From NCBI GenBank assembly GCA_963965975.1, contig OZ014417.1:7374821-7438820 (forward strand): a stretch of 64,000 nt of DNA, read 5' to 3'. Source of the stretch: Xestospongia bergquistia. Taxonomy: Eukaryota; Porifera; Demospongiae; Haplosclerida; Petrosiidae. Shown here one piece after another: positions 14,401 through 22,093 of this stretch. The translations under genes were made by a program, and so were the position numbers. Each line of letters opens with the position of its first letter. Position 1 is the first letter of the stretch. The notes under the pieces are model-generated. The model saw nothing but the letters and a program-made list of their open reading frames with translations, made no database searches and was not told where the DNA came from.

Positions 14401-14507
14401 GGTGAGGATAAAACCCCAGCATTTTTTTTACAAGTTTCACAGATAGTTTCATTATTAGCAATTTCATCATGACAATGAGAGCAATATGTCCTTTCTTCAG
14501 ATGACAT
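1..14507 (-). CDS. Gene A: RNF213-like giant AAA+ E3 ligase with N-terminal Death domain (3' end cut by window)
   Basis: Multi-exon gene read from 14507 down to the window edge. Order of parts: zinc-ribbon first exon (14189-14507), small exon (12304-12339), Death domain (11604-11894), linker exon (11491-11557), CBM20-like exons (11210-11371, 10960-11156), helical stalk exons (about 10920 down to 5875), an AAA unit with a GMGKS P-loop (4689-4944), AAA3 (GETGCGKTR, 2512-2629; FFDEVNTTEA, 2231-2466), then AAA4 (1-1214), where the window ends. The exon order and many splice phases match gene C, so I treat these as one gene. Members of the RNF213 family are cytosolic ubiquitin ligases whose AAA core binds nucleotide and drives a C-terminal E3 module; in A that module lies outside the window. 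No frame break was seen in the parts I read. Start chosen at the ATG opening the Cys-rich exon. It could instead be a recent pseudogene broken beyond the edge. Confidence 0.88.
2231..2629 (-). other. Gene A AAA3 ATPase exons
   Basis: Two exons: 2512-2629 with IPVIMMGETGCGKTRLLRYL (Walker A) and 2231-2466 with VLFFDEVNTTEALGLIKEV (Walker B, DE intact) followed by the sensor-1-type AACNPYR. These are the hallmarks of the active AAA3 unit of RNF213. The key Lys, Asp and Glu are all present, so nucleotide binding and hydrolysis are expected. Confidence 0.88.
4689..4944 (-). other. Gene A AAA unit with degenerate P-loop (probably AAA2)
   Basis: Exon encoding VVSTRSGMGKSLRVKRMAE and later HGPEISVRHILEQMEQCM and PHPQLIHFNIAQS. 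The GMGKS Walker A and following HGP segment match the RNF213 AAA unit that lies before AAA3, where a 'RAGMGKSLYVKR'-type motif is known. No clear Walker B follows, so ATP turnover here is doubtful. Gene C has the same exon at 37646-37901. Confidence 0.65.
8230..10918 (-). other. Gene A helical stalk exons
   Basis: Series of exons (about 10620-10900, 10325-10560, 10065-10280, 9825-10010, a 41-nt exon near 9738-9778, 9127-9370, 8837-9060 in two pieces, and onwards) encoding mostly alpha-helical sequence. Typical segments are WMGLLPLLHLIEYDSF and ACWLIGCKH. The same run is present in B (17251-19148) and C (42271-46116) with conserved splice phases. By position this is the N-terminal arm/stalk that precedes the AAA core in RNF213-type proteins. 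Function beyond a scaffold or interaction surface is unknown. Confidence 0.6.
10960..11371 (-). other. Gene A CBM20-like beta domain (two exons)
   Basis: Exons 11210-11371 and 10960-11156. The first has RFYVIIDKS and ends in GKFKW; the second runs through LLVPDEFLCIKEQ, VFRYRYVLI and AEWRIV. The arrangement (beta strands, a LPIPxEF-type strand, an 'FRYRY' strand and a final W) recalls CBM20 starch-binding folds reported near the N-terminus of RNF213 proteins. Genes B (19208-19595) and C (16 kb-scale equivalent at 46162-46529) have the same two exons with the same splice positions. Carbohydrate binding is not shown. Confidence 0.5.
11372..11408. repeat. (TA)n microsatellite
   Basis: Uninterrupted TA dinucleotide tract just inside the intron before the CBM20-like exon of gene A; it starts immediately at the acceptor side. 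Likely polymorphic in length. Confidence 0.9.
11604..11894 (-). other. Gene A Death-domain exon
   Basis: Exon with acceptor at 11895-11896 and donor at 11602-11603. The translation has the Death-fold pattern: LAEKLATKWKPLGEELHIP (helices 1-2), a middle helix with ILDAWKD, then YTWDTFLNALRSS and a final helix. The tryptophans and the 'W..L...L' core fit Death domains, which assemble homotypic signalling complexes. Gene C carries the same domain at the same place; gene B does not. Family assignment is by eye. Confidence 0.75.
12050..12116. repeat. (GATA)n/(GATG)n compound microsatellite
   Basis: Tetranucleotide run of GATA units changing to GATG/GGAT units and back to GATA, in the intron between the small exon 2 and the Death-domain exon of gene A. 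Confidence 0.92.
12340..14188 (-). other. Gene A intron 1 (about 1.85 kb), repeat-bearing
   Basis: Longest intron of gene A, between the zinc-ribbon exon and a 36-nt second exon (12304-12339, reading through MKRQSQNYD). I see no convincing coding exon in it. The part from about 13680 to 13925 belongs to a dispersed repeat that also occurs in an intron of gene C. A minus-strand open stretch at 13012-13269 has no family features and is not called. Confidence 0.6.
13680..13925. repeat. Dispersed repeat, copy 1
   Basis: The block around 13686-13780 (GTGGTCATTTGTTT ... GCGATCTCTAACA ... TTGCATCTTTAGGCA) aligns in the same order with 44596-44690 inside gene C. Similarity fades on both sides, so the ends are approximate. 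No coding capacity or terminal repeats were recognised; it may be a SINE or an old DNA-transposon fragment. Confidence 0.55.
14189..14507 (-). other. Gene A exon 1: zinc-ribbon-like motif and Pro-rich linker
   Basis: First coding exon, starting with ATG at 14507. It carries CSHC and CETC pairs about 15 residues apart, like a small zinc ribbon, followed by an acidic stretch and a basic, proline-rich segment containing PPKPPKP. It ends with a donor at 14188/14187. Genes B and C have two such Cys pairs; A keeps only one, so its N-terminus is reduced or diverged. Metal binding is inferred from the Cys spacing. Confidence 0.6.
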
Positions 14508-16353
14508 TATTGTAGCTTAAAATGTATGCTATATGCACACACTGTGATAACTCTCTGGAACAATGTTATCATGAATACATCAATATTATAAGGAAATCGT
14601 AATCATAGTAGATCACAAGACATAAATATTTACATAAAAGGTCAACATTACACATAATAGAGGTCAAATAATGATTGAGTGATTTAAAGTGTCAATGACA
14701 CATTGAAGCAAAATCATTATAGTAATGTCACATTTTGTGTGTAGAGTTTTCTATAAAATAAGAAAAAAGTGGAATATATATATATAGTTGAATTTTCATT
14801 GCCTACAGACATCACAGGAAGGTAATAATACCTACATGTTGTATCTTAACATTATAATAATGAATAACTAGTTATGATAGGTAATGTTCATAGAAATTAA
14901 ATCATTTAAATTTAAATCATCCATAGCTAAAGTATCCAACTCATCATTGTCAAGAAAGTTGTAACAGTGTTCAAAGAAACACTGAACTTAACAAATGCAT
15001 TTATTGGGCAATTTGTAATAAAAATACGTTATTGTTTAACAGCTGCCATCACCCTTATCTCATGGAAAGAATCTTGATAGTTGTTCTTATGATCATTAAT
15101 TATTAAATATGAAAGTAAAGAAGACAGAACAGCTCTGCATGTAATAGGAAAGATCTCTGACACTAATTGTTTGAGCAACTATGTTAATAAACATCTACTT
15201 ATTATAGTTTGGTTAAGTCATAACTTAATACTTTTAACTTATTAACCGAGACTAAATTGTCTCCCTTGCCCTTTCCAATAAGAAACTTCTTCCTACAGTC
15301 TACTGTATTTCATATACAAGTCAAATATTTAATATATATAATATATAATATGTAACAATATTGATTAATAAATTGTTTAGTTTGTTAATCCTGTCTTTAG
15401 TAATGATTAAATTATGACCATACCTAACAACAGAGACTACAACAAGCAGTACATAGTCTATTAATAAAAAAACCTATACAACATTCCTTATAACTATGAA
15501 TTTAATAATTAAGTGCAATGAGTCAAGGGCAATTACATTCATGATAGACCACACTGAGTAGAGATACATGACAAAACAACAAATTCCATCGATATATCCT
15601 AGCAACAAAATGAGTAGTTAGATTAACATGAACTATCGAAGTTCACTTCTAAATACTACTATGACTGACACTTTATTAAAGCAGTGTGTGTGTGTTCATC
15701 AACTTGTGTAGATTCTTTTAACTAGTAAAGTACTGCAAGTATTGACCTCAGTGAAGTACCTAGAACAGAACTTACCTTATTTTAGAAGCCACAACCTCTC
15801 CTTACGGTAAAAAAAAACAGAAACAAATGTTATTTAGACAACAATGTTCTTCAACCATTCTCAACCCTATTTATATACGAAGTTGAGACAGGACTGAAAC
15901 TGACTACTTCTGGTCTCCATTTTGCTTTAAGTATTATTTTCAATATAATAAAATGGCGTCGCCAGAGAAGCTAATTCCAAGCCCTAAAAAATAACTACTT
16001 TCATAATTAAAGTTACCAATAAATTCTTAAAAGAGGGACTATTCATATAAAATCATAGTTGTTGTGCAAAAACAAAAAATAAGAAAAAATCATGCTATTA
16101 TAACTTCTTCAGCTGCCTGATTTACCAACTATCCATATACATTTCTTCAGTAGTACAAATTTCCATCTTAACACCATACACTAACAATCTTATCATTTAT
16201 CCCCAATGTACTTCCACTGAGAAAATTACAAATTTATGAATGTTATAGTAAGCCTAAATCTTACATTCACTTCAGCAAAAAGATTATATTATTATCATCA
16301 TTATAATAACTACATATCCACTTAATACATGAATAGATACAAAAAAGTACTCA
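14508..16353. other. Spacer between genes B and A
   Basis: About 1.8 kb between the stop of gene B and the ATG of gene A; it must hold the 3' UTR of B and the promoter of A. AT-rich, with short TA runs near 14775 and 15335. I found no convincing exon, RNA gene or transposon end here. Confidence 0.6.
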
Positions 16354-17202
16354 TTATAGCAAAGCTTCTAGTGCAGTAACTATTTGTGCACTTGTCAAGC
16401 GATTTTGATAGTCGTGAACAATACACTTTTGTACAAGTGGCTTCATTGACTGCCACTGTATAGTCTCAATTCGATGTTCTCTTTCTGAACTTGTAGAAAG
16501 AGGAAGCTCACATGAAATCATTTCCATTAGTAACACACCAAAGCTATAAACATCCATTGCTGGAGAGTGGTGATCTGGGAATTGTGCTTCTGGAGCTGCG
16601 TAGCGAGGATTTCCAGGGTAAGTACTTGTGGATGATATGTTTTTAATAATATTGGCTGAGCCATAATCAGAAAGTTTGGCCTTCCATTGATCAGTACCAC
16701 ATGGTTCAAGGAGAACGTTAGGGCTGCTCACATCACGATGGAGTATTGGATAGGGTTTCCAAAGATGAAGATAGTTAAGAGCTAGTGCAATATCTCTGCT
16801 AATTTTAACAATCTGAGTATGAGTTAGAGAAGATATCTCTAGTTCTTTATACAAACTGGTAGGCATTAATTCGGTTAAAATAATGGCTATACCCTCTCGA
16901 GTAGCACCTATAAATTGAAGCAAGTTAGGATGACGAACACGGGCTGCTATCTCCATTTCACGAGTAAATATTTGTAAGATATAAGGTGAAAGAATAACAT
17001 CATGGAGACATTTAGCAGCCACTCGTAAACCTCGGAAAACAGCCACTTTTACCTCACCGTATCCTCCTTTGCCTATTACCTCCTGAGTCATCATAATCTC
17101 TTCCCTATTCACAACCCAATGCAATACTTCTGGCTGCCTTTCTCGATTAGATTGTTCTTGATGAAGAGACTTGTCTTCTAACTGTTGAAATCTTTTTTCA
17201 TC
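16354..17202 (-). other. Gene B terminal exon: protein kinase domain
   Basis: The exon opens with DEKRFQQLEDKS, a short charged helical lead, then the kinase: glycine loop IGKGGYGEVKVA, VAAKCLH (catalytic Lys), FTREMEIAA (helix C Glu), a VRHPNLLQFIGAT segment typical of TKL kinases, catalytic loop LHRDVSSPNVLLE, KLSDYG in place of DFG, YAAPEAQ (APE) and DVYSFGVLLMEM. All catalytic residues (Lys, Glu, HRD Asp, DYG Asp, loop Asn) are present, so it is probably active. The usual Lys after HRD is Ser. The protein ends about 10 residues after the final helix. Confidence 0.92.
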
Positions 17203-20200
17203 CTATATTGATATCCTTACTAAACTTCATTTAATATAGAAGCAACTGACTTTAATGGGTACTATGTTCTGTAGTGACTGCATAATACTTTTGATTAAAG
17301 CATTAACAATTTCTTGACAGAGTTGCTTGGCAAGTGAGCTCTTGAAAATGTCAACCTTTGCTTGAAGTTGCACCTATTTGCAAAAGCAGTAGTATAATAA
17401 TGTGTTTAATTAAATACCTACCTTATCCAGGCGAATTGATAATTTAGAATTAATTTTTTCATTCCAAATATGACTTAAATTCTCATGGACTTTTAGTGCA
17501 AACATGTCGTTCCAATCCTGTTAACCATTTTGAAAATCCAAAATAATTTTATAGATAATGTAGTACCTGTAGTTCATTCATAAGTTGAAGTGATTCAGAG
17601 TCATGCATATTCTGCATCCAAGAAACTAGCTGTTCACTAAGTTCCTTAATTAATTCATCAGTCTGAGCTGTTATCACAGTTTTGCTAATAATCAATAGAC
17701 ATAACTCAAGTGATGCTTTAAAAACAGCTGAAGTATTTTGTGATGTGCAAGCAGCTACCACATGCACAATTTTATTAGCACCATTATAACATAGTGTAGT
17801 TTCTTCCTTTTCAATGTATCTGTAATTGTTAAAAACCTGATGTAATTCTATGAAAGAGTTTATTTGTCATCCAATCTGGTATCAGATGTCAATTAGTCTC
17901 TCATTAAACATTATATGCCAATTTCATACAAAGATTTTACATATTAACATTAAACTTACACAATATTATGAAGCAGATGAAAAAGTCCTGTTATTACTGC
18001 AGTCAACTAAACATCATATTAATAGATGAAATATAGTAATTTATCTAGCTACAATATGACTAACATATACCTGATTACAGTCATTGTCATCCAATTTCAG
18101 TTTAGGCACGTGTTTCATGCCAAGTAGCCAACAAGCAAAAGGAGAAGATTCTGGACAGTATTGAACATATGTGAGCAATTCTCTAAATGGACAAACAGCA
18201 AGGAACGCTCTGGACATAAGCCAGTCATCTTGAAAATAAGGCTTTACTAAGTTAAAAGCATCAAAGACAAATCTAATAAAATAATCAAAAAGGAGCATGC
18301 ATACTACAGTGCTAACTAACCTATTATTTGGAGAGAAATTAGAAAGAAAATTTGGTATATCTAAACCACAAAACAAAGTTGGAAGAATATCTCTTTCAAC
18401 ATTTGGCAAAATAAATGGCTTCTTTGAAACAAGTGAATCATGTTTGATTACATGTAATAGTGGCAGGAGACCCATCCATTCATTATGTGATTTCTCCATA
18501 GTAACATTACATAAAGAAGTGATTACTGGGAAAAGTTGCTGAGTTCTAAATTCAGAAATTGTCAAATTATCAATAAATTGTTCACTGACTTGTATTGGCT
18601 ATCAAAACTCTTCACCATTGAAACACATTTCTCAAAATCAGCAGTAGGTATATAAAAACTTCTTACAATTTCTAGAGTGGAAGTCATGTCCTCAGCAAGA
18701 CATTCTTTGTTAGATAATAAAGAATTAGGAATCAGTACTTCAATCAAAATAAAACCAGCTTGAAATCTCTCTAAACCAGATAGTGATCTCATTATTGCTG
18801 CTATTTTATTAAGAAGTAACTATTGCATATGAGAGTGAGGTCATCATTACAGAATATATGTGGAACTAACTTTGTCAAATGCTAAAGAATAAAGGGCATC
18901 TGTCTTATGCACACATTTTACATAATGCCTTAAACTATTTATTATAGAATTCAAGTGTTGTCCTTTCTCTTTTGCTTCTTCTAACACATTATCTGTGCAT
19001 ATTGTCATCCATTGTTGCTCATTACAGGCCCAATCCAGATACAAAGGAAGTGCATCATTACAAACAGCTTCTAAAGAATGTCGCTTCCAAAACTTAACCC
19101 GACTCTGACTTCCTTGTGGTATAATCACAGGATCAAACTGAACATACTCTAAAAGATTTCATATACAGGCATTACTATGTTGTTACATGTATATATGAAT
19201 TCCATACCTGAATCTGATGCTACTCCCACTACTCTCCAGTTATCTTCAGAAAGTAATTCAATTGCACTAGTTTTCTTTTTACGAACAATAGCATAAGCAT
19301 AACGAAATGCAACTTTCCTCTCTTTAATCCATAAAAATTCATTAGGAATTGGTAATTTGCTATGATACATCTGAAAACTTTCTTTCTCGTAGATACTAAG
19401 TGACAAATAATACTATAATACTGAACATAGAATTAACCTAACCATTTAAAATTTCCAAATAAAGTTTTTCCATCATCAATTTCCTTTGAAATAATAGAAA
19501 CTCCAAACTGATCGGATGTAACAATAGATTTGTCCACAATTACATAAAAGTTGATTCTTCTTTTACAATCTTGAACATGGATATCTGGAAGAGACCTACA
19601 GTATAATGATTATGAAAATAGATAAACAAGTTAGTCTGCCTCAAACAAGGCATGTATGATCCTATGTAGTGCTAACCAATGTTCCCGAGAACCTTTTAGT
19701 GTTGCTACAATGAGTTCACTAAGTGAACTGTTTTCATTACTATCACTAGATTCCTGATTTGAATAAAATAGCTATGAGACACTTAGTGACATGAACTTAC
19801 CTTATCAATGTTGTCATCTTGTTCTTTGTCATCATAATCAGATGAATACTGAATCAACTTGACTATATATACAAAATAGATCCTATTATATATATAAGTT
19901 TGAACCTTGCAGTCATATGATTCTTACATGCTATACTATCGCTACTTAAATTTTTTATAGTCCTACCTTGTGGAGTTAGTGATTTTGTAGATCCAGAGGT
20001 CATCTCAAGAGCCTGAGAATTACATTCTTTGCTGGCCACTTCATTTAATGTGATGTCAATTAAACCACAGCCATCAGCACACATAATCACTTCATCATCT
20101 TTAAACAGCTCTTCACCACAATTATAGCAGTAATCCATAACGTCTTTATATTGCATTTCTAACTCCTCTGGAGTTATCTCTACTGGAAGAGAAAACTTGT

Positions 20201-20300
20201 GACTTAATCTACAAGTTGTACAGGTGATTTTTTTTCGTCCCTTTGTGACTTCATTGCCACAAAAGAAGCAATAGCTAACGTCCTTCTCGATCGCTGCCAT
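16354..20300 (-). CDS. Gene B: RNF213-type N-terminal module fused to a TKL-like protein kinase
   Basis: About 17 exons encoding roughly 1,040 aa. Exon 1 (19967-20300) has a double zinc ribbon (CFFC..CTTC and CYNC..C); I start at the second Met because gene C begins MATGKKEVKYC at the same point. Small acidic exons follow (19801-19862, 19677-19753), then the CBM20-like pair (19443-19595, 19208-19397) and helical stalk exons (18871-19148, 18590-18819, 18321-18545, 18071-18272, 17960-18006, 17567-17819, 17422-17517, 17251-17373). The last exon (16354-17202) is a full protein kinase. There is no Death domain, AAA core, RING or RZ finger. Splice phases along the N-terminal module match A and C, so the joining is genuine and not two neighbouring genes. 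The likely role is a signalling kinase controlled by the same input module as its ligase neighbours; substrates are unknown. Confidence 0.83.
17251..19148 (-). other. Gene B helical stalk, homologous to genes A and C
   Basis: Eight exons with the same order and splice phases as A and C. Marker segments are LPLYLDWACNEQQWMTI, WMGLLPLLHVIKHDSL, LLFDYFIRFVFDAFNLVKPY (exon edge within it) and ACWLLGMKH. The final exon before the kinase (17251-17373) corresponds to C 42271-42378. In the RNF213-like genes this stalk continues for thousands of bases into the AAA core; here it stops at that point. Confidence 0.72.
19208..19595 (-). other. Gene B CBM20-like beta domain
   Basis: Exons 19443-19595 (RRINFYVIVDKSI ... 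GNFKW) and 19208-19397 (LPIPNEFLWIKER, VAFRYAYAIV, NWRVVG). Intron positions are identical to genes A and C. Ligand unknown; assignment to a CBM20-like fold is by strand pattern only. Confidence 0.5.
19967..20300 (-). other. Gene B exon 1: double zinc ribbon
   Basis: Two C-x2-C knuckle pairs: CFFCGNEVTKGRKKITCTTC, then CYNCGEELFKDDEV followed by CADGC. The segment between them (PVEITPEELE, YKDVMDYCYNC) is nearly the same as in gene C. An upstream in-frame ATG three codons earlier (20309) is possible, but the paralogue supports 20300. Confidence 0.65.
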
Positions 20301-20447
20301 TGTGAACAAGAGGTCACTGCATCGTCACTGTGACTATGAATAATCTTAAACCTCATAAAGAAATACAGCACCTAATGAATTTCGAAGTTGTTTTGTGGAT
20401 TTAATAAAATTAGCAATTTTTACCATTTCTGATATGATGAGAGTAAC

Positions 20448-20620
20448 TTATCCGTTTCTGTGTGGTCCTAAAGTGAGTGCTGTATTATCGAAAGCTGGAT
20501 TAATATTAGATTGTAACATTCTTCCATCAGATGGACTATCTATTTTAGTATCTGAAATAAAGAGAAGTGACAACAGTCCATATATAGCAGCCGATATGCT
20601 GTCTTTTAATTTGAACTCTC
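20448..20620 (-). pseudogene. Decayed fragment of gene E, upstream of gene B
   Basis: Minus-strand translation reads SDTKIDSPSDGRMLQSN and onwards, matching SGTKIGSPSNGGPLQSN in gene E (about 50990-51110); the DNA also aligns over roughly 150 bp. No flanking E exons are intact. It shows that a copy of the E-plus-ligase unit once existed upstream of B. Confidence 0.55.
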
Positions 20621-20695
20621 TATATATGTTTTTGTACCTATGAGATTGTGTGTTATAGGAGGTGGTAAGAAAATGATACTGTTGAAATAAATGAA

Positions 20696-21209
20696 ATGAG
20701 TACTTCATCTAATGGAGAAAATTTTGTGAGTTTAAAGTCTAGTGAAGAAACTGTTAGCCACATAGGTCTTGGTCAATTAGCTACTACCAGTGGAGAAAAA
20801 TGTGTTGAAATGTATGATCCCACAACATCAAATAGCTCAAGTTTATGTTCAGCTCAGTGCTGTGTTGATGAATCCAATGTGTTTCAACCTAAGGACAACC
20901 CTACAATTAAATCATTAAAAACCAGTGGCCCTGCTGGGAAGACAAGAAACTTCCAACTGTTGTGGTACAGTCAGTTTCCATGGATTAGTGTGTGTGAATC
21001 ACAAAAGAGTATTTTGTCTCTACTGTCGATATGCTGAAAAACATCACTGGTTTATGTTCAGCAGGTGTGGTGACAAGGTATTTACTGAAGTAGGATTTCA
21101 CAATTGGAAGAAAGCCATTGAAAAGTTTAAAAGTCACCAAAGTTCTCATTTTCACAAAGAAGCACAGCTAAAATTGGTTGCTCAAAAAAGACCAACAATT
21201 GGAATATAA
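20696..21209 (+). pseudogene. hAT-type transposase remnant with TTF zinc finger
   Basis: Plus-strand reading frame beginning at ATG 20696, with a Ser/Thr-rich N-terminus, then a TTF-type zinc-finger pattern: QFPWISV, then after a frame change near 21000, FCLYC, FTEVGFHNWKKAIEKF and HQSSHFHKE. The W..FPW..C..FC..C..F...GF.NWKKA.E.F..H..S..H order is typical of ZMYM1/hAT-like transposases. The frame breaks and the loss of any downstream transposase body mark it as a dead fragment. It is the only plus-strand coding trace in the window that I accept. Confidence 0.65.
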
Positions 21210-22093
21210 GAATTTTTTTTACTGAGCCCCCACATTTTGAGTGGTGTCTCTGCCTCTGTAAAAGTAATGCTTTGGTGAAACTTCACAGTGCTAGCACAAA
21301 GAAAGGAATTGGTGTCCCTGAGTTCTTGATTGATTCAGAAAGTGTCACTAATTTTCCAATAATTATAATTCAACTTAATTACCTGCAATATATCTTATGT
21401 TTATAGGTCCAAGTTTTGGCCTAAATTGCCAGAATTGTGCCAACTACACAGACAATGCCATAGTTAATTACATCTGATGAGTGGGGTAACTGTATGGGGT
21501 GTCATGTTCAATCTTTTCAATTACATTCTATGTAGACTCATTATCAAGTGATGTAGTAACAAGTATGAAGAGAACAAATTTAGTAGAAATGTACTCCAGT
21601 AGCTCAGTGTGTTTTTCTATGCTAATGACAGTGATCTATCTGATAGTTTGAGAGAAGAAGTTATTAAAATGCCAGAACTATTTCCAACATTAGTTATTAT
21701 ATACCTGATCAAAAGAATTATATCTGTGAACTAAACAAAGAAACTGTTTACAATATTTTAATATTTTTATTCAAATGGTACTCTTAAGACAAAGTTTTAC
21801 ATTATTTCTAATAATAGTTTTCAAATTAACTTTGTATAAATTTTATGATTGACTATAATACTACTGTCCATATGTTCTACATGACTTCAATTTGACTTTA
21901 ACATCAAAAAATGTTATTATTTTGTAGCAGCTATTCAGCAAAACATATTCTATGCAAAACAATGACTACCATAACAAACTAGAAAATTTATAGCAGCACT
22001 GTCTAAGTATATTAGCAAAGCACTACATATTAAAAGTTAATAAAAGTATAAGTACATAACAACTAACTACTACTAATAACTATAATATCAATC
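21210..22093. other. Spacer downstream of gene C
   Basis: The right part (about 21890-22093) is conserved in sequence with 53670-53877 downstream of gene D, so it is 3' UTR/flank that was duplicated with the gene. The left part may hold further decayed transposon sequence continuing from 21209; no clear frame was found. Confidence 0.6.

Noticed and set aside
16354-17202. Kinase as an independent gene next to a truncated ligase
   Set aside because: The exon has an acceptor in phase with the stalk exon 17251-17373, shares its first codons with the next exon of gene A, and has no promoter-sized gap or start codon context before the kinase.
18297-18542. Plus-strand open frame opposite gene B
   Set aside because: Antisense of the stalk exon 18321-18545.
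20395-20643. Plus-strand open frame upstream of gene B
   Set aside because: Overlaps the gene E ghost, whose similarity to the intact copy is in the minus-strand frame.
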